Shown here: positions 1 to 5,606 of the stretch, piece after piece | How positions within the stretch are numbered: the stretch's first letter is position 1 | Layout: the number at the start of each line of letters is the position of its first letter | Assembly (NCBI GenBank): GCA_902806365.1 | Contig: CADCWJ010000136.1 | Location: 1-7,185, forward strand | DNA: 7,185 nt | Origin: an uncultured Thermomicrobiales bacterium | Lineage (GTDB): Bacteria; Chloroflexota; Chloroflexia; Thermomicrobiales; UBA6265 | Reading direction: 5' to 3' | Notes under the pieces: generated by a model | What the model was told of the DNA's origin: nothing | Databases searched by the model: none | What the model saw: the letters and a program-made list of their open reading frames with translations, nothing else | Made by a program: the position numbers and the translations under genes

Positions 1-100
1 CGGTCAGTGCTGAGTCGGATCACGAATTATTGCTCGTCAAGATCGGGGAAAGATCGGAGCGGACTGTCGATCGCTTCAGATACCCTACCTGCGTTCTCAG

Positions 101-130
101 TAGGGCCGTCCTTGAATTGGGACGGCCCTA
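101..130. terminator. Hairpin, possible terminator
   Basis: A perfect 11-bp inverted repeat: TAGGGCCGTCC at 101-111 pairs with 120-130 around an 8-nt loop (TTGAATTG). No T-tract follows on either strand. Rho-independent termination is therefore plausible, as in many GC-rich genomes, but not proven. It lies about 110 bases upstream of the membrane-protein gene and could end a gene lying left of the window. The 242 bases left of that gene hold nothing else I can support. Confidence 0.45.
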
Positions 131-242
131 GCGGTGTTAGGCATCGGTCGCCGTGATGCTCCATGGTACTGTGGTGACACTTGAGCCGGCGTAGCCATCC
201 TCGCGCCTCAGCAGCGCAGGGCAGGTCCTCCGAGGGGCAGCC

Positions 243-623
243 GTGGACAAGGACAAGGACCAGCAGCTGGCGGAGCTGAGCAGGCGCGTCGAGCAGCTAG
301 AGCGAGGGCAAGGCTTCTGGGCCACCACCATGAGCAGCACTCTTGCTACTGTGCTGGGAGGCATCCTGTTGATCGCCGGCGGGGCGCTATGGCGGAACCC
401 CGACCTCTTCGACTGGGTCACCGTCTCGCGCGTCCTTTCGACCGGCTTGGTGGTGTCGGGGGTCGTGTCGTTGCTGGCAGGGGCCTATACCGCTATCCAA
501 ATTTCCAAACACGGCTGGAGCGAATGGGACCGACGTACGCGTTTCGCGTTTGGGGCCTTCGTCGTCATTGAGATTGGGACAGTGTGGCTCGTCGGCCTGT
601 TCGCTTTGGTGGGGTTGGACTAG
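243..623 (+). CDS. Unrecognised three-helix membrane protein
   Basis: A 126-residue protein I do not recognise at family level. The first ~22 residues are highly charged and heptad-like (MDKDKDQQLAELSRRVEQLE), suggesting a short amphipathic or coiled-coil helix on the cytoplasmic side. Three hydrophobic stretches follow, at about residues 31-50, 63-85 and 101-125, separated by short polar loops (RNPDLFDW; KHGWSEWDRRTR). The last helix ends at the C-terminus. The GTG start is chosen because GAGGGG at 232-237 precedes it by 5 bases and because it keeps the whole charged helix. Size and layout recall small DUF-type membrane proteins or holin-like proteins, but there is no lysis gene nearby, so I assign no function. 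It stands alone, convergent with the next gene. The G/C-biased third codon positions support it being real. Confidence 0.75.
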   Translation: MDKDKDQQLAELSRRVEQLERGQGFWATTMSSTLATVLGGILLIAGGALWRNPDLFDWVTVSRVLSTGLVVSGVVSLLAGAYTAIQISKHGWSEWDRRTRFAFGAFVVIEIGTVWLVGLFALVGLD

Positions 624-774
624 GCGCTGGCGGCGGACTAGCAGCGCCGGCCCGGCCCTCGCTCCGATCCCTCTGGCAGGTTCTCCGTGGCCCCGTCCTT
701 GACCGGGCGGTGCTGCCCTGGGCTACTCAACCGGCCCGGCCAGCACCCGGCTCATCGCCGGAGACACATAGACT

Positions 775-800
775 AGCCCCGGTCCGAATCGACTGGGGCT
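775..800. terminator. Hairpin terminator between convergent genes
   Basis: AGCCCCGGTC at 775-784 pairs with GACTGGGGCT at 791-800. This gives 10 base pairs with one G-T wobble around a 6-nt loop (CGAATC). On the plus strand it is followed by the pyrimidine-rich CTGTCTT. It sits in the 245-base gap between two convergent genes (ending at 623 and 869) and could serve both. A weaker 7-bp hairpin (623-629 with 642-648) lies right at the stop codon of the upstream gene. Confidence 0.5.
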
Positions 801-868
801 CTGTCTTGCGCGGGCTAGAGCAGTGACCGGATTCGCGGGCCAGCCTGCGGACGGCACGGGCGAGCGCC

Positions 869-1135
869 TTACTCCACTTCCTGGCCCATCCGGTGGGCGG
901 TCTCCTCGTCGTCGACCTCGGAGACGGCCCACCGGTTGACCGAGACTTGGAGCTTGCCGTCGGTGACGCCCCGGATGGCGTGGACGGGCACTTCGAGGTC
1001 GGTGTGCTGCCCCTCGTTGCCAACGAGGAGGTAGTGGGGGTAGACCTCGCGGACGTGGCCGAGCTCCGAGCCATCGAAGGCAATCACCGGCATGCCGACG
1101 GGAATATCACTGGTGCCATGGGGGTCGTCTGTCAT
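869..1135 (-). CDS. DUF2171 / PRC-barrel-like small protein
   Basis: An 88-residue soluble protein. Residues ~11-70 have the look of the DUF2171/PRC-barrel-like fold: 'GMPVIAFDGSELGHVREV' at 14-31, then a strand with YLLVG, 'LEVPVHAIRGV' at 47-57 and a final strand 'KLQVSVNRW'. Such small beta-barrels typically follow the pattern 'set property X of the molecule, distinguish it from Y' and have no known enzymatic activity. The tail is acidic (SEVDDEE). The ATG start is supported by AGGGAG at 1144-1149, 8 bases upstream. There is no signal peptide or membrane segment. It is divergent from the alpha/beta hydrolase at 1251 and shares a 115-base upstream region with it. Its role is unknown. The family assignment is from memory of the pattern and is moderately sure. 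Confidence 0.8.
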   Translation of the reverse strand: MTDDPHGTSDIPVGMPVIAFDGSELGHVREVYPHYLLVGNEGQHTDLEVPVHAIRGVTDGKLQVSVNRWAVSEVDDEETAHRMGQEVE

Positions 1136-1151
1136 CGCTCGTTCTCCCTGG

Positions 1152-1202
1152 GGTTGGGCAAGGTCGAGATAATGCGGTTGGGCAAGCGTAGCACGTGGTA
1201 CG
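1152..1202. promoter_or_regulatory. Direct repeat and near-palindrome between divergent genes
   Basis: In the 115-base gap between two divergent genes, the 11-mer GGTTGGGCAAG occurs at 1152-1162 and again at 1176-1186, a 24-base period. A -10-like GATAAT (1168-1173) lies between the copies, but I see no matching -35. Immediately right, CGTAGCACGTGGTACG (1187-1202) is symmetric at 14 of 16 positions around a central CACGTG. These look like operator or promoter elements for one or both genes. No binding protein can be named from the sequence. Confidence 0.35.
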
Positions 1203-1250
1203 GGTCGCCCCTGCGGAACCGGCGTGGCGGGGCGAACGACGGAGGGATGA

Positions 1251-1979
1251 ATGGCAAAGCACGTGCGAGGCTTCAGCCGGGAACGAGCCGAGGGGCGCCT
1301 TTTCGCGCGTCCTGGGCAGCCGGCCGAATCGGTGTCACCCGGGATGCACTCGCTGGGGCCGGATGAGGGTGGCGACGCGGTCCTGTATGTCCCGAACGGC
1401 TACCGGCCGGAAGAACCGGCGCCGTTCGTAATCTCGCTGCACGGCGCCGGGGGCAACGAGCGGTCGGGCCTCTATCCGCTCCAGGAGATCGCCGACGAGG
1501 CTGGCCTCATCCTGCTGGCGCCGGCCTCGGAAGGGCGCACCTGGGACGTAATTCTCGGCGGATTCGGCCCCGACGTCGATTTCATCGACCGCCTCCTGGC
1601 GGCGGCGTTCGCCCGCTGCGCCGTCGACCCCGCACGGGTCGCGGTGGCGGGCTTCTCGGATGGCGCCTCCTATGCGCTGTCGCTCGGGATCTCCAACGGC
1701 GACCTCTTCGCTTCGGTGATGGCCTTCTCGCCAGGGTTCGCCGCACCGGGGAGCCAGCACGGCCAACCGCGCTTCTTCATCTCCCACGGCACCGGTGACG
1801 CGGTCCTGCCGATCGACCGCACGAGCCGGCGGGTTGCACCGCAACTGGAGGATGCCGGCTACGAGGTGCGTTACCGCGAGTTCGATGGCCCGCACACGGT
1901 GCCACCGGAGATTGCGCGCGAGGCGGTGAGCTGGTTTCTTGCGGGACCGGAGGGTTCCCCCGCGACACCGGTTCGGTAG
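1251..1979 (+). CDS. Alpha/beta hydrolase (carboxylesterase/phospholipase-like)
   Basis: A 242-residue serine hydrolase of the alpha/beta fold, close in style to the phospholipase/carboxylesterase and PHB-depolymerase-like groups. The oxyanion-hole motif HGAGGN is at 64-69. The nucleophile elbow GFSDGAS places Ser136. Asp183 in 'HGTGDAVLP' and His215 in 'GPHTVP' complete a full catalytic triad in the usual order and spacing. There is no signal peptide or membrane segment, so it is likely cytoplasmic. The substrate is unknown, probably a small ester. The ATG start follows GGAGGG (1241-1246) by 4 bases. An out-of-frame ATG overlaps at 1247. It reads away from the DUF2171-like gene and ends directly against the stop codon of the SGNH gene (TAG 1977-1979, then the opposing stop at 1980-1982). 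All key residues are present, so it should be active. Confidence 0.9.
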   Translation: MAKHVRGFSRERAEGRLFARPGQPAESVSPGMHSLGPDEGGDAVLYVPNGYRPEEPAPFVISLHGAGGNERSGLYPLQEIADEAGLILLAPASEGRTWDVILGGFGPDVDFIDRLLAAAFARCAVDPARVAVAGFSDGASYALSLGISNGDLFASVMAFSPGFAAPGSQHGQPRFFISHGTGDAVLPIDRTSRRVAPQLEDAGYEVRYREFDGPHTVPPEIAREAVSWFLAGPEGSPATPVR

Positions 1980-2600
1980 TCAGACGGTGGGCATAAGATG
2001 AAGAAAGCAGCGCCGGATCTCCGACGCGCCGCGCAGGCTCGGCTCGATGGTGCGGGTGAACCAGCCCGGTTCCCCGCCGAGGAAATGGGCGTGAAGGTCG
2101 ACCAGCGTGCCGTGACGGACGGCCACCGCTGCGATCGCGCTGTTGAGACGGCGGAGGCTCGCGCGGGCAAGGCCCGGCTCGACGCCGGTGAAGTCGAGCG
2201 CATCGTTGCCGAAGGTCGGGTCGTAGACGTTGCCGATGAGCACCGGCCGGATCAGTAGCGCGTGGACGAAGGCGTCGAGCGCCACGCCGAAGCGTTCGAT
2301 GCCGGGTCCGGGATCGATCAGCAATCCCTGGAGCAGGTCGTTTCCGCCAACCGTCAACATCGCGACCGATGGTCCGGACGGGTCCAGGTTCCGGACCTGG
2401 GCCGGCAGGCTCGCGACGGTCGCGCCGTCGACGGCGCGATGATCGAGACGGGCGGGCCCACGTGAGAGGAGATCGTGGCCCCGAAACTCCGGAAAGAGCC
2501 GGTCGTCGTTGCGCACCAGGAGCTGTCCGGGATCCAGCCCGGCATCGTTGTACCACCGGCAATCGAGGATCGAGTCGCCAAACGTGTAGAGCGTAAGCAC
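1980..2600 (-). CDS. SGNH/GDSL-type hydrolase, atypical block V
   Basis: A 206-residue SGNH-superfamily esterase-like protein. Block I is 'YTFGDSIL' with nucleophile Ser10, and block III is 'TVGGNDLL' with Asn87. In the C-terminal region, where the family usually has a D-x-x-H-P-S type block V, this protein reads 'RTIEPSLRGASEIRR'. Glu186 sits at the expected His position and Arg183 at the Asp position. His170 and His172 in 'LVDLHAHFLG' might supply the base instead. There is no signal peptide. An upstream in-frame GTG at 2624 is open, but the GTG at 2598-2600 is chosen because AAGGAGG (2607-2613) lies 6 bases before it. That site would be inside the gene with the longer start. It is divergent from the aldo/keto reductase and convergent, with no gap, with the alpha/beta hydrolase. 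Fold is confident; catalytic competence is less so. Confidence 0.88.
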   Translation of the reverse strand: MLTLYTFGDSILDCRWYNDAGLDPGQLLVRNDDRLFPEFRGHDLLSRGPARLDHRAVDGATVASLPAQVRNLDPSGPSVAMLTVGGNDLLQGLLIDPGPGIERFGVALDAFVHALLIRPVLIGNVYDPTFGNDALDFTGVEPGLARASLRRLNSAIAAVAVRHGTLVDLHAHFLGGEPGWFTRTIEPSLRGASEIRRCFLHLMPTV

Positions 2601-2606
2601 CGCGCG

Positions 2607-2613
2607 CCTCCTT
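2607..2613 (-). promoter_or_regulatory. Strong ribosome binding site of the SGNH gene
   Basis: On the minus strand AAGGAGG, a near-complete anti-16S match, lies 6 bases before the GTG at 2598-2600. It fixes the start of the SGNH hydrolase there rather than at the in-frame GTG 24 bases further upstream. Confidence 0.8.
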
Positions 2614-2649
2614 CCGACATCCACGTCCGCCGACCGGCGCGCCGTTCGC

Positions 2650-2665
2650 GGGCACGAATGTGCCC
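2650..2665. promoter_or_regulatory. Palindrome in divergent intergenic region
   Basis: GGGCAC at 2650-2655 and GTGCCC at 2660-2665 form a perfect 6-bp dyad around GAAT. It lies 50 bases upstream of the SGNH start and ~90 bases upstream of the aldo/keto reductase -35 candidate. It could be an operator. The same spacing could arise by chance in GC-rich DNA. Confidence 0.25.
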
Positions 2666-2752
2666 CGAATGGTGCAATACGGCAAGAGTTGCGCCGTTGC
2701 GCCAGCCAATGGAGCGCTTGGGTGCACGCCCGGTCTGCATGCCTGTTGGAGA

Positions 2753-2780
2753 TTGACGGAGGCTACCGGTGTGCTACCGT
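2753..2780 (+). promoter_or_regulatory. Candidate sigma-70-type promoter of the aldo/keto reductase
   Basis: TTGACG (2753-2758) is followed after 16 bases by TACCGT (2775-2780), matching the TTGAC and TAnnnT pattern of housekeeping promoters in GC-rich bacteria. Transcription would start near 2787 and leave a leader of about 60 bases before the ATG at 2846. It is the best promoter-like element in the window. Confidence 0.5.
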
Positions 2781-2845
2781 CGGCGGGCCCGGGCGGCCAG
2801 CCTCGGTTCTTCCCCTCACGCGTGAACACGAACAGGATTACCTCG

Positions 2846-3844
2846 ATGCCGTACGTTGCCAATGATGACCGTTACGACGCGATGACGTACCGCCGGACCG
2901 GGCGGAGCGGCCTGATGCTGCCCGCGATCTCGCTCGGGCTCTGGCACAACTTCGGCGACGACCGGCCGACCGGGGTGCAGCGCGCGATCCTGCGGCGAGC
3001 GTTCGACCTCGGCATAAGCCATTTCGACCTGGCGAACAACTACGGGCCTACGTACGGATCGGCGGAAGCGAATTTTGGGCAGATCTTCGCCCAGGATTTC
3101 CGGCCCTACCGCGACGAGCTGATCATCTCGACCAAGGCCGGGTACGACATGTGGCCGGGCCCGTACGGCGATCACGGCTCCCGCAAGTACCTGCTGGCCT
3201 CGCTCGACGCCTCCCTGCAGCGAATGGGCCTGGAGTACGTCGACATCTTCTACCATCATCGTCCGGATGCCGAGACGCCGATTGAAGAGACGGCCGGGGC
3301 ACTGGCCTCGGCGGTGAACTCCGGCAAGGCGCTCTACGCCGGGGTCTCCAACTACGGCCCGGAGGCGACCGCGGCAATCGCGGATGCCCTCGCCGTCCAT
3401 CACATTCCCCTGCTGATCCACCAGCCGAGCTACAACATGTTCAACCGGACGATCGAGGAGGGACTCCTGCGCGTGCTGGAGGAGCGCGGGACCGGCGCGA
3501 TCGTGTTCGTGCCGCTGGCCCAGGGGCTGTTGACCGACCGCTACCTGAACGGTGCGATCCCGGATGATTCGCGGGCGGCGCGGGACGGATCGCTCTCCTC
3601 GGCGCGCATCACCGATGACTACCGGGATCGCGCACGGTCGCTCAATGCGATCGCGCAACGGCGCGGGCAGTCGCTGGCGCAGATGGCGCTGAGCTGGATC
3701 CTGCGGCGGCCGGAGATTACCTCGGCGCTGATCGGGGCGTCGAGCGTGTCCCAGCTCGAGCAAAACGTGGCAGCGCTGGGCTTTCCGGCACTGACGGAGA
3801 CCGAGCTGGCCGAGATCGAGCCACTCGCGACGGCGCTGCCGTAG
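2846..3844 (+). CDS. yghZ: Aldo/keto reductase, YghZ/Gpr type
   Basis: A 332-residue TIM-barrel oxidoreductase, clearly close to E. coli YghZ (Gpr, AKR14A). That enzyme uses NADPH to reduce L-glyceraldehyde-3-phosphate and methylglyoxal. Shared stretches include 'SLGLWHNFG' (29-37), 'HFDLANNYGP' (59-68), 'ELIISTKAGYDMWPGPYG' (91-108), 'SRKYLLASLD' and 'LIHQPSYN' (170-177). The catalytic tetrad is complete: Asp61, Tyr66, Lys97 and His138. 'PLAQGLLT' and 'SALIGAS' match the cofactor-binding C-terminal region. The frame is open upstream to a GTG at 2660, but the ATG at 2846 is chosen: homologues start in the same way (M-x-x-x-A-N-x-x-R-Y), and AGGA (2834-2837) lies 8 bases upstream. Length is close to the ~346 of E. 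coli. It is cytoplasmic and probably monocistronic. It converges with the VOC gene at 3910. Exact substrate is inferred. Confidence 0.95.
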   Translation: MPYVANDDRYDAMTYRRTGRSGLMLPAISLGLWHNFGDDRPTGVQRAILRRAFDLGISHFDLANNYGPTYGSAEANFGQIFAQDFRPYRDELIISTKAGYDMWPGPYGDHGSRKYLLASLDASLQRMGLEYVDIFYHHRPDAETPIEETAGALASAVNSGKALYAGVSNYGPEATAAIADALAVHHIPLLIHQPSYNMFNRTIEEGLLRVLEERGTGAIVFVPLAQGLLTDRYLNGAIPDDSRAARDGSLSSARITDDYRDRARSLNAIAQRRGQSLAQMALSWILRRPEITSALIGASSVSQLEQNVAALGFPALTETELAEIEPLATALP

Positions 3845-3865
3845 CCCCGACGGTCGATGGCGGAA

Positions 3866-3892
3866 CGACTGGCGACGGATTGATGCCAGTCG
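3866..3892. terminator. Hairpin between convergent genes
   Basis: CGACTGGC (3866-3873) pairs with GCCAGTCG (3885-3892), 8 bp, extendable by a G-T pair to a 9-nt loop. It lies in the 65-base gap between the aldo/keto reductase stop (3844) and the VOC stop (3910). It is a plausible bidirectional terminator, without a clear T-tract. Confidence 0.45.
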
Positions 3893-3909
3893 ATCGGGTG
3901 CATCAGGGC

Positions 3910-4317
3910 TCAGGAACCAAGGGGCGTGGCGAATTCCCAATGGTGGCCAGAGAGATCGGCAATCCGGCCGACGCGCCAGCCTTGCTCCTCGTGGACTGGT
4001 GTGACGACCGTTGCCCCGGCGGAGACCGCCTGGGCGAACATGGTGTCCGGGTCGTCGACCGTCACGATCATCCGGACGGGCACCTTGCCGGCCTGGATAT
4101 CCGGGCTGGCGTCGGTGTCCTGCTGCACCCAGAAGCTCACCTCACCGAGCGCGAGGCGGGCGACGACGATGTACCCCGGCTCGTCCTCGAGGCGTTCCAG
4201 CTCTTCAGCACCGAAGCCGGCCTTGTAGAACCTGACCGCCTGCGTCGCGTTGGCAACCGAGAGCCAGGGGGCGATCCCTGTGACATGGGGCCGGGTCGCG
4301 GCCGAATCGCTGGACAT
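3910..4317 (-). CDS. VOC-family (glyoxalase/bleomycin-resistance fold) protein, PhnB-like
   Basis: A 135-residue single-domain member of the vicinal oxygen chelate superfamily. Two beta-alpha-beta-beta-beta halves are visible. The first is 'PWLSVANATQAVRFYKAGFGAEEL' (17-40) with its following strands. The second is 'MIVTVDDPDTMFAQAVSAGATVV' (83-105) followed by 'RIADLSGHHWEFATP' (118-132). The pattern resembles PhnB-like/YglE-type proteins of unknown substrate. The first strand has Pro-Trp where metal-dependent glyoxalases carry His, so a canonical metal site is doubtful. The frame is open upstream to 4485, but the ATG at 4315-4317 is chosen because GGAAGGAG (4324-4331) precedes it by 6 bases and the upstream residues are low-complexity. 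It lies downstream of a second VOC gene on the same strand, with a 140-base gap. No clear promoter or terminator is visible in that gap, so co-transcription is possible. Confidence 0.9.
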   Translation of the reverse strand: MSSDSAATRPHVTGIAPWLSVANATQAVRFYKAGFGAEELERLEDEPGYIVVARLALGEVSFWVQQDTDASPDIQAGKVPVRMIVTVDDPDTMFAQAVSAGATVVTPVHEEQGWRVGRIADLSGHHWEFATPLGS

Positions 4318-4457
4318 ACGGTACTCCTTCCGTATCAAACGAGCGCGGACGGTCGGGATGACGATTGGAAGCATATCGCCACACGCCCGGGACGACGGCT
4401 CGATGCGGCCTCGGGATGGCGATGCGAGCGATGCGTTGGCGCCACGACTGCCGTTCC

Positions 4458-4892
4458 TCAGCCCGTGTTCGGGATGGCGCCCCATTCGTCCGGCGCCACA
4501 TCGCGAACATGCTGGGCGATAAGCCAGCGATGCCCATCGGGATCGGCAACGACGAACTGGCGCTCGCCATACTCTGTCTCATTCAGGTCCTCGACAACCG
4601 GAGCCCCGGCCGCCGTCGCCCGTGCGAACGCGGCGTCGACATCGGCGACGACGATGGTCAGCGACTGGGTCATCCTGCCGAGCCGGGCCGGGGTGGCCCG
4701 CTCCGCCCGTGGCGTATTGAGCATGATCCAGGCATCACCAAGGGACATCTGGACCCCGGCAATCGGATCGCCGTAGCGGAAATGCTCGTGAAACCCAAGG
4801 GCATCCTCCAGCCAGGCCACGGCGGCGGGAATATCCTCGCAGGTGACATGGGCCAGCATGGTCGAGGTGGGTACGGAGCGGTTGTGGACCAT
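4458..4892 (-). CDS. VOC-family (glyoxalase-fold) protein
   Basis: A 144-residue VOC-superfamily protein. The first half runs from 'LAHVTCEDIPAAVAWLEDALGF' (13-34) to 'SLGDAWIMLNT'. The second runs from 'SLTIVVADVDAAFARATAAGAPVV' (77-100) to 'RQFVVADPDGHRWLIAQHV' (111-129). His15 in the first strand and His121 in 'DGHRW' are possible metal-ligand positions. The tail 'HVRDVAPDEWGA' is one I associate with a VOC subgroup of unknown substrate. The ATG start follows GAAGGGA (4902-4908) by 9 bases. An internal ATG (residue 12) lacks a binding site. Identity to the neighbouring VOC protein looks low, so they are not a recent duplicate. A promoter candidate lies at 4970-4997. The function could be glyoxalase-like detoxification, a dioxygenase or antibiotic binding; I cannot choose. 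Confidence 0.92.
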   Translation of the reverse strand: MVHNRSVPTSTMLAHVTCEDIPAAVAWLEDALGFHEHFRYGDPIAGVQMSLGDAWIMLNTPRAERATPARLGRMTQSLTIVVADVDAAFARATAAGAPVVEDLNETEYGERQFVVADPDGHRWLIAQHVRDVAPDEWGAIPNTG

Positions 4893-4969
4893 CCGGTATC
4901 ATCCCTTCGCCGTTTGCGGCGACCGGAGACGGGGCCATGTCCCGCACCTGGTCGTCGATACCTGGTGCC

Positions 4970-4997
4970 ATCGTATCCTTTCCGCACGGAAACACAA
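4970..4997 (-). promoter_or_regulatory. Candidate promoter of the VOC gene pair
   Basis: On the minus strand TTGTGT (4992-4997), 16 bases, then TACGAT (4970-4975). It fits TTGnnn and TAnnnT, with the same 16-base spacer as the aldo/keto reductase promoter candidate. It would give a leader of ~70 bases before the ATG at 4892. Confidence 0.4.
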
Positions 4998-5165
4998 GAA
5001 CGCATGTTCTTCCGCGATGATCCACCCGGCATCGATCAAGAATCCGATGGGGTGGAGATACCGGACGCCAACGTGCATCACCGCCTCGACTGCCCAACGC
5101 CTGTCGGCGGGAAACGTGCGAGACAATCCGGATCGACATGACGGCGTCTAATCTGGAGGTGAACG

Positions 5166-5348
5166 GTGGAGCGGGACGACATCAAGCAACGGCATGGGGA
5201 CAATCGTCCGCGGGATGGCAAATCAGAGGGGACGCTGGAGGAAGCGGTTCACCCGGAGGAGGAACCGGTCTGCGCGGCATGTGGCGGCCCAATCACGATC
5301 GATGACCTGATCTGCCCCCATTGTGGCGAGACGCTTGCCGGAGGGTAG
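5166..5348 (+). CDS. Small zinc-ribbon protein
   Basis: A 60-residue protein with a charged, probably disordered N-terminal half (many Asp, Glu, Arg and Lys up to residue ~34). A compact zinc ribbon follows: Cys36-x2-Cys39 and Cys50-x2-Cys53, in 'CAACGGPI' and 'LICPHCGE'. Such ribbons bind one Zn2+ and act in nucleic-acid or protein binding; the partner is unknown here. The GTG start is well supported: GGAGGTGA (5155-5162), a perfect anti-16S match, has its GGAGG core 6 bases before the start. It is divergent from the VOC genes across 273 bases. I see no convincing -10/-35 pair for it in that gap. The gene after it is only a remnant, so its original context may be lost. It is short, but the four cysteines and the binding site make it credible. 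Confidence 0.82.
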   Translation: MERDDIKQRHGDNRPRDGKSEGTLEEAVHPEEEPVCAACGGPITIDDLICPHCGETLAGG

Positions 5349-5372
5349 CGAACGCTCGCGCGATCGGGATGA

Positions 5373-5594
5373 CGCCTCGAACAGGATGCCGGGGATGCGG
5401 ATGACGGCGATGTCCCCGCCCCGGGCGTCCCGCGCCTTGAGGTCGCGCCGGAAGTCGAGAGCGGGAAGATGCCCCATGGGCTCGCGTTCGATCCGAATGG
5501 CAGCATGTATGTCAGGATCAATTCCGTGGTCTCCGGGCCGGATATGGCCGGCGATCAGGTGATCCGGATCGACGGGGTCACCGCAGGCGCCTGA
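5373..5594 (+). pseudogene. 3' remnant of a beta-propeller (NHL/SMP-30-like) gene
   Basis: A 73-codon open stretch ends in TGA at 5592-5594 and lacks a good start. Its only early Met (5469) has no clear ribosome binding site, and a TGA at 5370 blocks the frame upstream. The translation contains 'PHGLAFDPNGSMYVRINS' and ends 'GDQVIRIDGVTAGA'. The G-x-A-x-D-x-x-G-x-x-Y-V pattern is typical of one blade of NHL, SMP-30 or ScyD-like six-bladed propellers, and 'QVIRIDGV' is a typical closing strand of such a blade. A full propeller needs ~300 residues, so this is the tail of a truncated gene. A perfect hairpin follows 12 bases after the stop, as a terminator would. The rest of the 436-base gap (5349-5784) shows nothing I can support. 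Family choice is tentative. Confidence 0.5.
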
Positions 5595-5606
5595 CCTCCA
5601 CTGACC

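Noticed and set aside
39..57. Direct repeat AAGATCGG at 39-46 and 50-57
   Set aside because: It is too short and isolated to distinguish from chance.
3..131. Open frame at the left edge that could be the end of an upstream gene
   Set aside because: It is only 42 codons, has no motif and runs through the hairpin before stopping at 129-131. A real gene end would normally stop before its terminator.
2688..2703. Tandem GTTGCGCC, two copies
   Set aside because: Two 8-base units only, in GC-rich DNA; not an array.
1777..2862. 361-codon minus-strand reading frame over the SGNH gene
   Set aside because: It shares strand but not frame with the SGNH gene, is Arg/Pro-rich without motifs, and is a by-product of GC-rich codon bias.
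2816..3940. 374-codon minus-strand frame opposite the aldo/keto reductase
   Set aside because: The plus strand encodes an unmistakable enzyme with all catalytic residues; the antisense translation is Arg/Gln-rich with no recognisable domain.
3910..4892. The two VOC genes as a recent tandem duplication
   Set aside because: Apart from fold-level motifs the two proteins differ throughout; they look like distinct subfamilies.
3880..5141. Two long plus-strand frames (3880-4776 and 4365-5141)
   Set aside because: They lie opposite the two VOC genes, which have clear folds and ribosome binding sites; their own translations show no motifs.
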